The notes under the pieces were generated by a model. That model was not told where the DNA came from, searched no databases, and saw nothing but the letters and a program-made list of their open reading frames with translations. Both the position numbers and the translations under genes were made by a program. 64,000 nucleotides of DNA from Sorghum bicolor (taxonomy: Eukaryota > Streptophyta > Magnoliopsida > Poales > Poaceae), in contig NC_012871.2 of the NCBI RefSeq assembly GCF_000003195.3, forward strand, positions 5,257,997 to 5,321,996, written 5' to 3'. Of this stretch, positions 32,564 through 47,414 are shown piece after piece. Each line of letters begins with the position of its first letter. Position 1 is the first letter of the stretch.

Positions 32564-35431
32564 ATGTATAAATCTAAAACTACTTATATCTACGATCAGA
32601 GGGAGCATGTGTGCCTCTTTTTTGGGAAGGCTCAGGACAGCTTAAATTTTCGCTAGATTTTAATGAAGCCATCAATTATTATGGAAACCACTGCATGCAA
32701 GAACTTGACTATATACTCCTATGCGTTCAGTCTGTCTTGTTGTTCGTTTTTGAGCATTTATACTTCATCTTTTTTTGAGACCACGCCGAAGAGCATTTAT
32801 ACTTCATCAACGGCTTGATCAACCGTTGGTCAATACTTTGGCAGCTGGTAAAGGTAAGTAACTTTTTTTTCTCTCTTCGTAATTTATTTCAATCCTCGTC
32901 TCGACGATAATTTGCTATCCCTTGCGTTTAGAATTAATGACTCAGTCACTCAGCATTTTGATGCTAAATTGTTTGCTGGTTTCCCAAAGCAAAATAAAAT
33001 AAAATAAAACATAGCCAGGAACTACAAAATGAAAAATTGTAGAATCTGATCATAGGCAACCAATACAAATATTGCTACACTTTTACACTACCGCACGCAT
33101 GAATGCAGCTCTTCAAGTGTTCTAAGCACTAGCTGCATTAGGATCTAGCTAGGAGAGAGGCACATCGAAACCAAACCATAATGTTGTGAGACAGAACCTT
33201 GTCATGCAGTCTATGTGCATAGCAATCAAAAGAACCATACATGCTTATAGTATAGTCCCTAGCTACCAAAATAACAAGCACCTTGAAAAGCTCACATCAG
33301 CTACTGCTCAATCAATTCAAGGATTGATAGGAAGAGATGAGGCTGAACTGAACTATCTTCTCACCAGCAATAGTGCTGTACTGCTGTTCTCAGCAAGATT
33401 TAAGTCAGTTTAACTAATCTCTGGGAAACAAGCAACAAGGGAATTTCATTTGTTTTTTCAATTAGTCTGTTTGTAGTCTAAGTGATCTAACATTCAGAGT
33501 TGATGAGAAGTTTAGTTGGTATACATGAGTCCAAACTCTCCCAGTTGGTTATTACTGTAATAATGAATGTTAATTTGGTCTCAGACTCTCAGTGGTTGAA
33601 GAATGCCTTTCCTATGGTCAAGCCCTACAAGGCTACATCAACCAAGTGCACAAGGTGATGATTGGTTGGGAAATTATTACACTAACCATGTATATATACA
33701 AAGGCAAAACAAAAGAAAAAACAAGGGTAGGACGATTTGGTAGGGAAATCATGGAGGATGCATGCATGATTTGCTCCCAGGCCCTTTTCAAATGAAAGAA
33801 CAGCAGCAGCACAAAAGTCACCCAGTATTGATCACTTTCATGTGCACTCATTCAATTGTGGGCTCTCTATGACTGTGACACGTGTACTGGTCCCCACATG
33901 CAGAGGCAGGGCAGAAAGGGACTTGCCCGAAGCATCATATAGACTGAGCTCCCCACCAGGCAGATGAGACTGAAAACTGAATAGCCTTAGCTCTAAAGAA
34001 TGCTCCCTGCTTTTCTTCTAGCTAGACTAGATAGGCTTTATCACCTGCCCTTTTGTCATTAATCTTTATTTTACTTGTGCTAATTATTATGTTGCACTGA
34101 TAACAAATCCCTGTATGAAACCATGAGGAAAAAAATTAGTTGTGGATCTTATGAATAGCTGAATATTCATTACTGCACATTTCACTTGTTCAGAACAGTG
34201 TGCAGACTTGTGAATGTGATGACAGCACATTTCTCTTAGATGTATGATGCCCCAACTTTGATGTAGTAAGGTGATATATGTTGCAATGAGGAATGGTATG
34301 AAGAAGTCCAGTTAAAAAATCTTTCTTCAAGAAAAGAAAGAAAGAAAAAGTTCAGTTCAAAAATCAATGGTCTGGTTACAGCATATACAGAGGAATATGC
34401 TGGTGCTGCACTCTCTGATTTGAAGTTTATTTATCTGGATCTTTGGTTTCGATTAAGATAGTTACCCCATTTACTGTTGTACATACATGTAGGGTTCAAC
34501 AATTTGGTGACTTTTTCACCATGGGAATATATGCAAGGACATTCTAGAAAGGGGGGAGCACAGTGGCCCCACCAACCTGCCCCACAAAAATGTAAAAAGA
34601 ATTTTTCACACTCTCCCTCCATGAAAGCGAACCCTTTTGGACCCTTTGTTTACCACAAAGCAGGTGTCACGTCTATTTGCCCCATACTAAGCGTCTGATA
34701 GGGATAGAGGTGATGATGATTCCTATAGGAGAGGATAATGAGAGGTTTTCTATGATGGTTTGGTTTGGTTGGACAGAGACCATTATATTGTGCAAAATCA
34801 AAGTGTGTGCTGTTCATGTCTTTTTGCGAGTTTTTTTAGTTTGTGAATTTTTTATTAGGCGAATTAAGGCTTGATTTCCTAGGTCAGTTGCTTGGCTGGG
34901 AATTAAGAGAGCGGTTTTGTGTGGTTGGGTTTATGCCAAGGGGCAACGGGGCTGACTGATAGGTGTCATCATCGTCCTCTACAAAATTCCGTATCCTTCC
35001 AAATATGTCTCTGTATCACGCACAAACCTCGTATATCTATATATTGTGTACATAAAAATGTTCTTGTTTTCTTTAGGAGGATATGATAAATTTCTAATAA
35101 GGCAAATTATGCTGACAAACGTCCAACAGGGCAAATACTGAAACACACATAGGAAACTGTGATTAATTTTTCTTGTCTGAGTTGTAAATACATATAGAAG
35201 AGTAAATCCACAAGATATTTTCAACATTCCTCGGAGAAACTGACGAGTATTTTTCCTGTGAGTTATAGCCAAAAATGACAGGTTGTTTAATTGGTTCCTT
35301 GTGAGCCTTTGTGTTACTAAAATAATCTGACCTGTAAGTAAATTCCAGTTTCGAGCTGGCAGTGTCACAACCTGAAATTTGTTTAATGTTTATTGCAGAT
35401 GATCCTAATTATCCTAAAATTAAATAAATTA
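32564..35431. other. Unassigned intergenic sequence
   Basis: About 2.9 kb of AT-rich DNA. Short ORFs on both strands look random, and I found no splice-consistent gene model and no recognisable element. Confidence 0.3.
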
Positions 35432-37827
<2,396 letters not shown>

Positions 37828-38108
37828 GGCATTGTTTGGATGTTGTCGGATTCACCTCAATCCACATGTGTTGAAGTAGATTGGGGTGAAATTTAGGCCT
37901 TGTTTGGATGTAGTCGGATTCACATCAATCCACATGTGTTGGAGTGGATTGGGGTGGAATTTAGTTCAAATTCCACTCCAACCCACACCAACACATGTGG
38001 ATTGAGGTGAATCCGACTACATCCAAACAAGGCCTTAGTTCAAGTTACACTCCAACCCACCCCAATACATGTGGATTGATATGAATCCGACTATATCCAA
38101 ACAAGACC
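37828..38108. mobile_element. Foldback Tourist-like MITE carrying a nested copy of itself
   Basis: The outer element begins GGCATTGTTTGGATG and ends ATCCAAACAAGACC with TAA at 37825-37827 and 38109-38111. Its centre is split by a related element at 37896-38034. Confidence 0.8.
37896..38034. mobile_element. 139-bp near-perfect palindromic MITE (nested)
   Basis: GGCCTTGTTTGGATGTAGTC is the exact inverse of the right end, and most of the element pairs with itself. TTA flanks are at 37893-37895 and 38035-38037. Confidence 0.85.
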
Positions 38109-38779
38109 TAATTCATATATATCAGCATGGAAGCATATCAGTTACCAAATGCTAGTTGTTAAAGTGCACTACATTTTTTTCTCACTGACTACCAATATCC
38201 TTGGTAGAACTTGCATGAATAATGTTATCACTTGTAAAACATGACAAGTATATGTATATGGGAACCTAGCTTCTGTCCACAAATTTCCTTTGATGAAGAC
38301 GCACAGATTCATCATAGCCATGTTGATGAGGGCAGTATACTGTATACAGCAATGGAGGCCATGGGATTTTGTTATCTTTTAATTCTGCTGGTTTATTACT
38401 CAAATCTTAGATTGTTCATTCAAGGGCGGCTTCCCAGCACAGTGATTCTGCATCAAAGACTAGATTGAAGAAGACGAGGCCCAGGCTTCTGAATTGCGGA
38501 TACAAGGCCCGGCCCGTTCCACTGCAATGTTTGGGCCAAGCCCAGGCCCAGGAGGGAGGCCTAATATAATAATGGAAACCTATAATAATATGGCCGGCAT
38601 GCCACATTCTCGTATTCCGAACTCGACTCTGTGTGAGATCGTGACAAACTATGATCAGATTCGACCGTTCACAAACTCAGCGGCGCTGGACGCCTTCAGA
38701 CTCGCATCAACGGGGCTGTCGGACTCGGACTCGATTCGGATCCACGTTCAGTCCAGGGTCGCAAGCGCAAGCCCGTCTC

Positions 38780-38787
38780 TTTATAAG
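38780..38787 (+). promoter_or_regulatory. TATA box of the FBA-type gene
   Basis: TTTATAAG, about 160 nt upstream of the ATG at 38941. Confidence 0.55.
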
Positions 38788-38940
38788 CGATCGATCGAGA
38801 GGAGCAGCGGACGACGCAGACCTGCAGATTACCACTTCATCACACGACTCAAAATCCGTACGTAGCTTCGTTCGTTTCATCTGCATATTAGCTAGCAGCG
38901 TGCTAATTAATTAAGCTAGCAGCAGGTACGGTAATAATCA

Positions 38941-40020
38941 ATGTCGTCGACGGCACATCATCATCAGCTAACACCACCGCCCAACAACAACGGCGGGCAG
39001 CTGCTGCTGCAGCCGCCTACCAAGCTCCTCGGCTGCCTCCGCACCGTCGGCCGGCCAACCAGCAAGACCGACCCGCTCCTCGTCGCCGCCATCTTCACCG
39101 CCGACGGCCCCACCATCTCCCGCGTCGACCTCAAGCTCCTGGACGTGGCGTCCGGCGAGACGGTCGCCCGGATGGACCGCCAAGGCAACGGCCACTTCGG
39201 CGTCACCGGCGGCCTCCTCTGCGTCGTCGGCGACGCCGGCACGGCCGCCGTCAGCGTGCTCGACCCGGCCACCGGCGACGTCACCAACATCCCGGCGTAC
39301 GCGACGGGCGACATGACCTCGTCGGCGTACGTGTTCGGGCACGTCCCCGCCGCGACGGGGGACCACAAGGTGCTCCGCGTCTTCACCGCCGTGTACGACG
39401 GGAGGACCATCAGGCAGCCGTGCGAGGTCCTCACCGTCGTCAGCGGCGACGACGGCGAGCAGCAGCGGTGGAGGCCGGCGCCGAGCCCTCCGGTGCCCGT
39501 GGACACGTTGGACCCCCGGCACCGGGCGGTCACCGGCGGGGTGGCGCACTTCTTGGTCCCTCAGAGGGCGGAGTACGACGTCATCGTGTCGTTCGACTTG
39601 GCGGCGGAGCAGTGGCGGCCGTCGCTCCTCCGGTGCCCGCTCCCCAAGGCGAAGAGGCACTGCCACAGCAGCAGCCTGAGCCTGGTGGAGCTCAACGGGT
39701 GCCTGGCGTTTGTGCACCCGGACTACCGGGCCTACGCCATGGACATGTGGTTGCTGGTGGACCTGGAGAAGGGCCCGGCATGGGTGAGGGTGGAGTCTCT
39801 TCCTCTAGGCAAGATTCTGCGCAACAAGCAAGAAATCATGGCGCGGCCGTTGATGGTGCTGGAGGATGGACGCATTGTCTTTTGGGTGAGAGCACCGTAC
39901 AACGTGGTGCGGGTGTACAATCCACGGACCGGCGAGTGTGAGGAGACGGTGGATTTCGGAAAATTGACTAGTATTGTTGGGTTGTACCGGGGAGACCTCT
40001 TGGGGCTCAACCAGTACTAG
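38941..40020 (+). CDS. F-box-associated-type beta-propeller-like protein without an F-box
   Basis: An intronless ORF of 359 residues, very GC-rich, ending TAG at 40018-40020. After a low-complexity start (His, Pro, Asn, Gln) it shows kelch/FBA-like strands: LLDVASGETVARMDRQG, LLCVVGDAGTAAVSVLDPAT, YDVIVSFDLAAEQWRPSLL, VELNGCLAFVHPDYRAYAMD and YNVVRVYNPRTGECEETVDF. This order (conventional description, 'expected form in which I would be seen', 'line of work') resembles the C-terminal domain of grass F-box proteins, which bind substrates of SCF ubiquitin ligases (family knowledge). No F-box of about 45 residues precedes it, so it is either a substrate-domain-only protein or a truncated member. 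Function unknown. Confidence 0.65.
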   Translation: MSSTAHHHQLTPPPNNNGGQLLLQPPTKLLGCLRTVGRPTSKTDPLLVAAIFTADGPTISRVDLKLLDVASGETVARMDRQGNGHFGVTGGLLCVVGDAGTAAVSVLDPATGDVTNIPAYATGDMTSSAYVFGHVPAATGDHKVLRVFTAVYDGRTIRQPCEVLTVVSGDDGEQQRWRPAPSPPVPVDTLDPRHRAVTGGVAHFLVPQRAEYDVIVSFDLAAEQWRPSLLRCPLPKAKRHCHSSSLSLVELNGCLAFVHPDYRAYAMDMWLLVDLEKGPAWVRVESLPLGKILRNKQEIMARPLMVLEDGRIVFWVRAPYNVVRVYNPRTGECEETVDFGKLTSIVGLYRGDLLGLNQY

Positions 40021-42177
40021 TATAGTAGGGCATGGCGAGTCTGTATTTTTTTTGTTTGTTTGTTTTTAAATGATCGGTTCAAGTCTACGTGCTCATGTTT
40101 TTTGTTTCCTATCATATATAGTTATATAAATAAGAGTGTTGGTTATATCAAATGATCGATCCACGGTTTATTGTTGCCATCAAAAGATTCTGAATCGATG
40201 TACTACTAGTTATATTGAACGCTCTATACATCATTAAGAGTAACAGCCAGCATTTAGCGATTTCCCTCTTAAAAGTTCAAACTTCAAACAATTGGTAACA
40301 AACTAAACCGGATTGCGTAAATTGAATAGGAGGCTGGGAAGCTTATTAAACTGCCTTTATCTTTTCATCTCAAACATTAGTGATTTGTAGAGATATTTTT
40401 CCAACTGTCTATACAAATCGATTTATAGAAATGGTTGGAAAATCACTTCTACAAATTGATTTGTAGACAGTTAAAATAATAAGAACATAAATAGATTTCT
40501 AGGGACAGCTTGAGACATGAGTCGCTTATACAAATTGAGTTTCTAGAAATGTCTCAAAATAAAATATTGACGCATCTACAAATCTCTTTCAACAATATAG
40601 AGGCGGCTAAAAATAGGAATCATTTCTACAACTATATTTCTAGAGGCGCTGGAAATAGGAGCCACTTCTCGAAGTCTACTTTGTAGAGTTGGCTCCAAAT
40701 CCGGTCTCTAGAGCTGGTTCGAAATACAGCCACATCTACCAATCATTTTTCCAAGAATAAAAAAAACACATAAAATTTAATAGTTTTTTAATCCAGAGAG
40801 CCCCTCCACAAGACAGACACACGTATACCGCGCGTCTCAAATCACAAGTCATGCGATTTTTATGTCAAGGCTCATATCCTTGACCTCAAGTCACGCTACC
40901 TCGTCCCTCTCCAAACTACTAATGCCCCAAGTCAGTTGTGATTAAAGGGCAGAAACATTCCTCTTGTGTTCACTTTACATGATTTTAAAATTAGTACTTG
41001 GCATCATTTATGAATTAAAATGTAAAAGTTTGGACTAGAAAGTTATTGTTGAGATCTATAACATTGGTCTTGGCCATTTCTCGAGGTCGTTTCAAAATTT
41101 TAAATTTTAAATATTAGAAATTTAAACATAATTTTCCTCGGATAGATGATTTTAATTGGAAGGTGTCAACTATAAAGTTGTATATCTCTACAAGGTCTAT
41201 AACTTTGATTTTTGTCATTTCTTCATTTGAAGTCGTTTGAAATTTTTGAATTTTAGCATGTGAGGATTTCAAACAAAAAAATTAGGATCACAGATGGTCT
41301 GTTTCAATTTTTCATCAAAGGTCGTTAAAAAAACTAAAAAATTGAATTTTAAGAATTTTTCATCTGAGGTCGTTAAAAAAACTAAAAAATTTGAATTTTA
41401 AGATACGAGAGCTGCAAACAGAATTTATGAAATTTAAATGATTTTAAATAAAAAAATTTATGAAGTATAAAGTTGTAGTTCTTTTTTAGTTATAGAACTT
41501 TGATATAAAGGTTGTATTTATCCAACTTTGTTTAAAAAAGTTACAAATTTTACATTCACATTTATTTTTTAGAGATGACTTTAGATGCAGTTGCTCCTAG
41601 AAATCGATTTGTAGAGACCGATCGAGATCCAGCCACCTTTAAAGAAAGTGTTTGTAGAGATGATCGTAAATTCTAGCACCATCTAAAAGTCGATTTCTTG
41701 AGACTAAAGGCCTTGTTCAGTTCGTAGAAATTTTTGGAAAATGATACTGTAGCAATTTTGTTTTTATTAGACAAACATTGTCTAATTATGAAGTAACTAG
41801 GTTTAAAAGATTCGTCTCGCAATTTACAGATGAACTGTGCAATTAGTTTTTTGTTTTCATACATATTTAATGCACTATACATGTGTCGTAAGATTCGATT
41901 TGATGGAGAATCTTAAAAAATTTTGGAAACTAAACAAGACCTAAAGTAGGAAAATGCCTCTGTAACTTAAAAATCATTTGTGTAGCAGCTGTGTATTTTA
42001 CTCTCTTTTATTCGTCACTTTATTCCTTCTTGCAAAATGCAAACACACTACACACCACCACAGTGATGACTGTATTATTATACAGTTATACATACTACTG
42101 TACCAGACAAACAGAGACACCACTAGTGATGCTGCTGACGCAGCATTCATGTCTGAACTGAATCGATCAGAAATCAA
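40021..42177. other. Intergenic region, possible CACTA-like remnant
   Basis: 40370-41700 has many dispersed short motifs such as ACAAATCGATTT, TTTGTAGA and TTCTAGAGGCG in both orientations, like subterminal repeats of CACTA elements, and an AT-rich middle with repeated CATCTGAGGTCGTTAAAAAA. No clear CACTA terminus is present. A MITE follows at 41709-41941. Confidence 0.4.
41709..41941. mobile_element. Tourist-like MITE
   Basis: A 233-bp copy, GGCCTTGTTCAG to GAAACTAAACAAGACC, inserted in the CACTA-like region. TAA-type flanks are present but imprecise. Confidence 0.7.
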
Positions 42178-43101
42178 TCACGCATAGTACTTGACCATGC
42201 TGGTGTAGTTGGAGAGCGTGTCCGCGTAGCGTTCCCAGATCATGAACCCGCCGTAGTTGTCCGCCTTCTGCACCGACGGCGCGACGTCGTAGTAGACGTT
42301 CTTGGGGTGCACCCACCCGTGCGTCGTCTCCGACGCCGTCATCCCGACGTAGAACCTGGTGGCCGGGTACGCCGCCGTCCACCTGTCCCAGGCCAGGTGC
42401 CAGTACGCCTCGCAGTCGGCGTCGTCGTAGATCCTGACGTGGACGCGCTCGAAGATGCCCGTGTCCAGCGCCCGCTTCAGGTACCCCGCCGGCGGGAACT
42501 CGCAGCGCGGCGTCGCCGTCAGGTGCAGCGGCTTCCCGGGACCGCCGCGGATGTTGTGCTTGGCGAGCTCCAGCGCCAGCACGTCGTACCTGTCCGTGGC
42601 GTTCGTCCCGTGCTCCAGGAAGAGGTCGACGCCGTCCAGCCATACGTCGCCGAAGGGGCGGTGGACGCCGGGTTTAGACCCGCCGAAGAAGGCGTTCCAG
42701 AGGTAGTCGAAGAGGTCCAGCGCCGCCTGCTTGGACGGGAGCGAGTAGCCGGAGCCGAAGCCGCCGATGGAGAGCGACACCGGGACGCCGACGAACTGGC
42801 AGTGCTTGATGTCGTCGCCGATGCCGGCGATCGGGTGGCCAGACAGGTCCAGATGGTACTTGCCGTTGGGGCCGTAGACGTCGAGGAACGACATGATGAC
42901 CATGGTGTAGAGCCCGGAGTCGCAGGCCTCGCGGAGCGTGCCCTCCGCCTTGTTCCGGCCCCAGAACACCGTCACCTGGCCGGTCTTGTTCCCCGCGGCC
43001 ATGGCTGGCCCGGCGAGGAAGACAACAACAAGGGTCGCCACGGCTAGGAGAGCTGCTGCTGACGCCGGCCTCCGCCGTCCTCCGAACGCCGGCGCCGCCA
43101 T
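42178..43101 (-). CDS. XIP-type GH18 chitinase-like xylanase inhibitor
   Basis: Intronless, 307 residues. A signal peptide (about 1-36) is followed by a class III chitinase-type GH18 barrel: VTVFWGRN (43-50), the LSIGGFG strand (110-116) and the catalytic-motif strand DGVDLFLE (156-163). The GH18 consensus is DGxDxDxE; here the second-last Asp is Phe161 while Glu163 remains. XIP-I of wheat has the same kind of substitution and inhibits fungal xylanases instead of hydrolysing chitin (knowledge). LALELAKHNIRGGPGKPLHL and the NYTSMVKYYA end also match XIP-type proteins. It is probably secreted to the apoplast in pathogen defence. Inhibition rather than residual chitinase activity is inference. 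Confidence 0.88.
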   Translation of the reverse strand: MAAPAFGGRRRPASAAALLAVATLVVVFLAGPAMAAGNKTGQVTVFWGRNKAEGTLREACDSGLYTMVIMSFLDVYGPNGKYHLDLSGHPIAGIGDDIKHCQFVGVPVSLSIGGFGSGYSLPSKQAALDLFDYLWNAFFGGSKPGVHRPFGDVWLDGVDLFLEHGTNATDRYDVLALELAKHNIRGGPGKPLHLTATPRCEFPPAGYLKRALDTGIFERVHVRIYDDADCEAYWHLAWDRWTAAYPATRFYVGMTASETTHGWVHPKNVYYDVAPSVQKADNYGGFMIWERYADTLSNYTSMVKYYA

Positions 43102-43190
43102 TGCTGGATTATTTGCTTGCTTGCTTGCTTATTACTAGCTAGTAGTTGCTTGATCAAATGGTGTGGAGGATTAGCTAGAATCGACTCAAC

Positions 43191-43198
43191 TATATATA
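43191..43198 (-). promoter_or_regulatory. TATA box of the first XIP-type gene
   Basis: TATATATA, about 90 nt upstream of the ATG at 43101. Confidence 0.6.
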
Positions 43199-43982
43199 GG
43201 ATCGGAACAGATAACATTGGAGGGAGAGATGTGTGGAATTCAGCATGGGTAGGGCAGCTATAGACGGCGGCGCGGTTGACCGGGGCAAGCTTTTCAGCCA
43301 GCTAGGTTTTGATTGTGCCTTCTCCGCCGGCCGGACCCGTGTAGAATGGAGCTGCTGAGCGAAGCTGTGCATGCACGACGGAGAACATGGAGGACAGCTC
43401 ACCACCACCAGGAGCCTGAATAATCGAAAACGACGTGCATCAGCGAAAGGGAAACAGTGACATCGTCATCGTTCACGCATTGCGGCGGATTACTAGTTTT
43501 AATCTTGTTTTGATTTGATGTATGGTGGTGCTGATTGATCCGCGGTAAGAATGGGAACGATGCTCATACTCACGGTTCTTATCTAGTGTCATTAAATAAA
43601 TTAAATAAAAGAATTATGTATTTAGTTTATTAAATTATAATCCAATAATCTTAGAAAGTCAAACTTTTTTAAAGTTTGACTAAATTTATATTATAAAATA
43701 ATAATTATTATGGTATATTCTTAATTATATTTTCATAGTATACTCACTTTACGTTACAAATCGTAATTTAATTTTTTTTATAATTTAGTTAAACGTGAAA
43801 ATATTTTGACTCTCCATAATTATTGAAATAACTTATAATTTAAGATGAAAGGAGTACTAGAGAATAACCAAGGTATTTATTTGAAGGGCCATCTATGCTT
43901 AATCGGCGGTGTCGGTGTCGGGGCTCCCTCGTGCGTGTCAGCGTGTGGTGGTCTCTCGGAGCACACGGTTTATATATGTATA

Positions 43983-44225
43983 GACCTTGTTTAGTTCACC
44001 TTCAAAACTAAAAAGTTTTCAAGATTTTCCATTACATCGAATCTTGTGGCACATACATGAAACATTAAATATAGACGAAAATAAAAACTAATTACACAGT
44101 TTAGCTGTAAATCACGAGACGAATCTTTTAATTCTAGTTAGTCCATGATTGAATAATATTTGTCACAAACAAACAAAAGTACTACAGTACCGAAAACTTT
44201 TCACTTTTCGGAACTAAACAAAGCC
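43983..44225. mobile_element. Tourist-like MITE, ATA duplication
   Basis: A 243-bp copy, GACCTTGTTTAGTTCACC to GGAACTAAACAAAGCC, with ATA at 43980-43982 and 44226-44228. Confidence 0.75.
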
Positions 44226-44492
44226 ATAGTTTATCATATCCACTCGTACAGTTGACGCACGTGGGTTTCTTTACCTTATCCGATCCACCGGTTGACCACA
44301 CGAGAGCACTCGTACGCAGCAGGCACGTTGCTTCGTTTCTGAGATAACGTTAGTGTGCCCGCTATGTTAACAGCCGCAGTGCTGATTAAGATATTGTCAT
44401 TTCAACCATCAAACAGTTAGTCATAGCACTTACCGCCTTAGTTCTTGTTGTGCTAATCCTAAAGGATAATAAAGGGTCACTTGAAGTTGTAC

Positions 44493-44756
44493 TCAATCCG
44501 TTTTTTTAACATGTATTAGTTTTATCCTAAGCCAAAAAAATTCATAACTTCAACCATCAATTTTTTTTTAAAAAAATAAAATGTATGGGTTAACAATATG
44601 ACATTTATGTTTTTAGATTCAAAAATACTTTTTATACTATCTAGTTCGCATGTTGTGAAACTACACAGTTTTTTTTTTAAAAAAAATGATGGTCAAATTT
44701 ATGAATATTTGGCTCATGACAAACCTAATATGACATGTTAAAAGTGGAACGAGTAT
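44493..44756. mobile_element. Stowaway-like TIR element
   Basis: It begins CTCAATCCGTTTTTTTAACA and ends TGTTAAAAGTGGAACGAG, flanked by TA. The arms also share ACATGTATTAG / CTAATATGACATGT. Confidence 0.6.
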
Positions 44757-46830
44757 ATCTCAAATTTGTTGGCATCATTTAAGCTTCTTCAGACTCTCTT
44801 TGTACCTAATAATAAATCAATTCTAAAAGTTATCTTAAGTCATGTTATTTTAAGTTTAACTTAATTTATAGAAAAAAGCTGGTCTCATTCCCTTTAGTAC
44901 AATGTAGATGGTCTCTCTACATATCGAAGGGTCTTGCAATTAATGTACAAGTAATGGTGCACACAAGCACCGGGTGGCAAGAGGTATTCAAACCTCACTA
45001 AACAGTAAGCCTGACCCTAGAGCAAAGTGCCAAATGAGAGGTCTAACTAACTTAAGCACTTTACAATGTACTAATGCTAATCACTTAAATATTCCTTAAG
45101 CCCTTTGGTTGCTAGAACAACACTAGAGATGAGCCTAAACTCACTAGAAGTGTTCCTCGGCTCATGCACACCTCAAATAGCCGACTTTGGGGTATTTTAT
45201 AGTCTCCCCCACAAAATATAGTTACTGATGATAAACTTCAGTTTCTACAGTATTACTGGAAAGGTCTAGCGACCCCACTAGAGAATTCTAGTGGTCGCCA
45301 CTCCAACTAGGCATTTAAAAACTTGTCATTGCCGATCTATGCACTTTTTCTTTGGTGCCACTAGAGAAATTGGTGTCGAGAACACATCCTATTCCCTGGT
45401 GGTGCTCTGTCCCTGGTGTAACCGAGGAGTTTTGTAGTGGTCGGTGAAAACTTCTGTACAATAGTCTCCTTCGAGTCTAAGCTCTATGCCCTATTCCTTT
45501 GCACTACTGAACAATTGTTAGTGAGTGACTAGACGCTGCCTATCTACTACTAGACACAACTTTTCTCTGGTGCCTTTCTCTGTGAAACATTGGCCCTTTT
45601 TGGTGGTCCATGATAGTGCTCATTTTACTTAATTTATCCATTTCTTTTCATCTGGGCCTCTTTATCTTGATGTCTTGGACCTTATGCATGACTTCTATGA
45701 TCTTCAACAATACTCCTTGGTCTTCCTTGGTGTTGATCGCTTGATCTTTATGTTGTCTTTGTCCAAGCCATCCTTGCATCTAAATGAACTAAAAACTTAA
45801 TTTCTACACTTGCAAACCACCTTAGTTCATTTGAGCATATTAATTGTCAGTCAACCACTACAATCATGTATGGCCCATGGTAGGTGTCATCTTCCTTACA
45901 ACGTTCTTAGCCACGGTGGCCAAAAAAAAAATCAAGCCAGTTCAGGTCAAAAGGCCACCATAGATGATGCTCTTCATTAACCTTGCCAGCGTTGTTCATG
46001 ATCTCCATCATGACTTGCACGTCGGATTATGACCGTAGCTAAAAAAATATATCCGAACAAAAAATATCTTAAATTTAACTAATTGAATCTAAACAATTAC
46101 AAAACGTAAGTATTACCATAAAATATGTTTTCACAATATAGTTATAAATATGTTTTTAACGAAGGAATATTGAATAGCTAAGTTGAAAGGAACCGTGGTA
46201 TTATGTTTTATATGTTAGACCGATCAGCGGTTATCGGGAGCCACGTTTGGCCAACAAGTTGAAGCTAGAAGTCAACTCCTTTTACCCAGTCAATGCCGAT
46301 CGACAATGGTTTTTATATACCGCATAAAAAATAATTAAATCTCGGATCTAGTGCAAACTTACCTCCCGTACAAACTATGCAAACTCTAATCTTGACCACA
46401 GAATGTTAATTCATGTGACACAGAGAGATTGGGTAATTTTACACTTAATCGTCCGCTCTTAATCACACTTTTATAAATCTCTCCTTCCACCTTTCTCATG
46501 CGCCCCATTGGATCAACATCTTGGGGTCCAAATTAGAGTTTGCACAGTTTGCACGAGAGATGAGTTTGCACTAAATCCGTTGCCCTTCAAAAATAGTATT
46601 AAATTTATATTATATAGCTAAAAGTCGTTAGCCAAATTATTGGTCAAAGGATTATAAAGTTTGAGTCTTGACCTATGTAAAATGCCTTATGACTGGACAC
46701 CAGGGAGTATTTTTTTAACAAAATGTCGGTCCTTTTAGGCCTTCATGTAAAGCATAAATTTTGATTTACAAGGATTTCTTGCAAAAAAAACACTAGTAAT
46801 GGGTGTTCAGATCTAGACAACAAATTGTTA

Positions 46831-47117
46831 GAGCATCTCCAAGAGTCTTTGCAAATCTCACTCTTTAAATCATCATTTAGAGAACCATTTCTATAAAAAT
46901 CGCTTTCTATATTTTTTTACTCTCTAACAGCTTTTCTATTTCTCGTATGCACTCTAGAGAACCATTCTCGTCTTCTATTTTTGGCTAGCGAAAAATCTGA
47001 AATAGAATATGACTATATTTGCATAACCATTTAGACAAGCTGTTGGAGGGTAATTTTTTACCAAAATCTCTATTCCTAGCATTTAGGAAGGATTTAGAGA
47101 GTCTCTTGGAGTTGCTC
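46831..47117. mobile_element. TIR element of the GAGCATCTCCAA type
   Basis: The ends are GAGCATCTCCAAGAGTCT and AGAGTCTCTTGGAGTTGCTC, with TTA at 46828-46830 and 47118-47120. 287 bp. Confidence 0.7.
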
Positions 47118-47166
47118 TTAAGAGAAGCTAGCTAATAACTTTTTATTAGCCAACAACTTGAACTTA

Positions 47167-47414
47167 GGCCTTGTTTAGTTCTCAAAAAAAATTTACAAAT
47201 TTTTTTAGATTTTTCGTCACATCGAATATTGCGGCACATGCATGAAGCATTAAATATAGATAGAAACAATAACTAATTACACAGTTTGTCTATAATTTGC
47301 GAGACGAATCTTTTGATCCTAATTAGTCCATGATTGGACAAAAAAATTTTGTCAAATACAAATGAAAATGCTACAGTGCTCATTTTGCTAAAAATTTTGG
47401 AACTAAACAAGGCC
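47167..47414. mobile_element. Tourist-like MITE, TTA duplication
   Basis: A 248-bp copy, GGCCTTGTTTAGTTCTC to GGAACTAAACAAGGCC, with TTA at 47164-47166 and 47415-47417, only 50 bp from the preceding element. Confidence 0.8.

Noticed and set aside
40370..41700. A complete CACTA transposon
   Set aside because: Subterminal-like repeats are present, but no CACTA termini, target duplication or transposase ORF is seen, so only a remnant is suggested.
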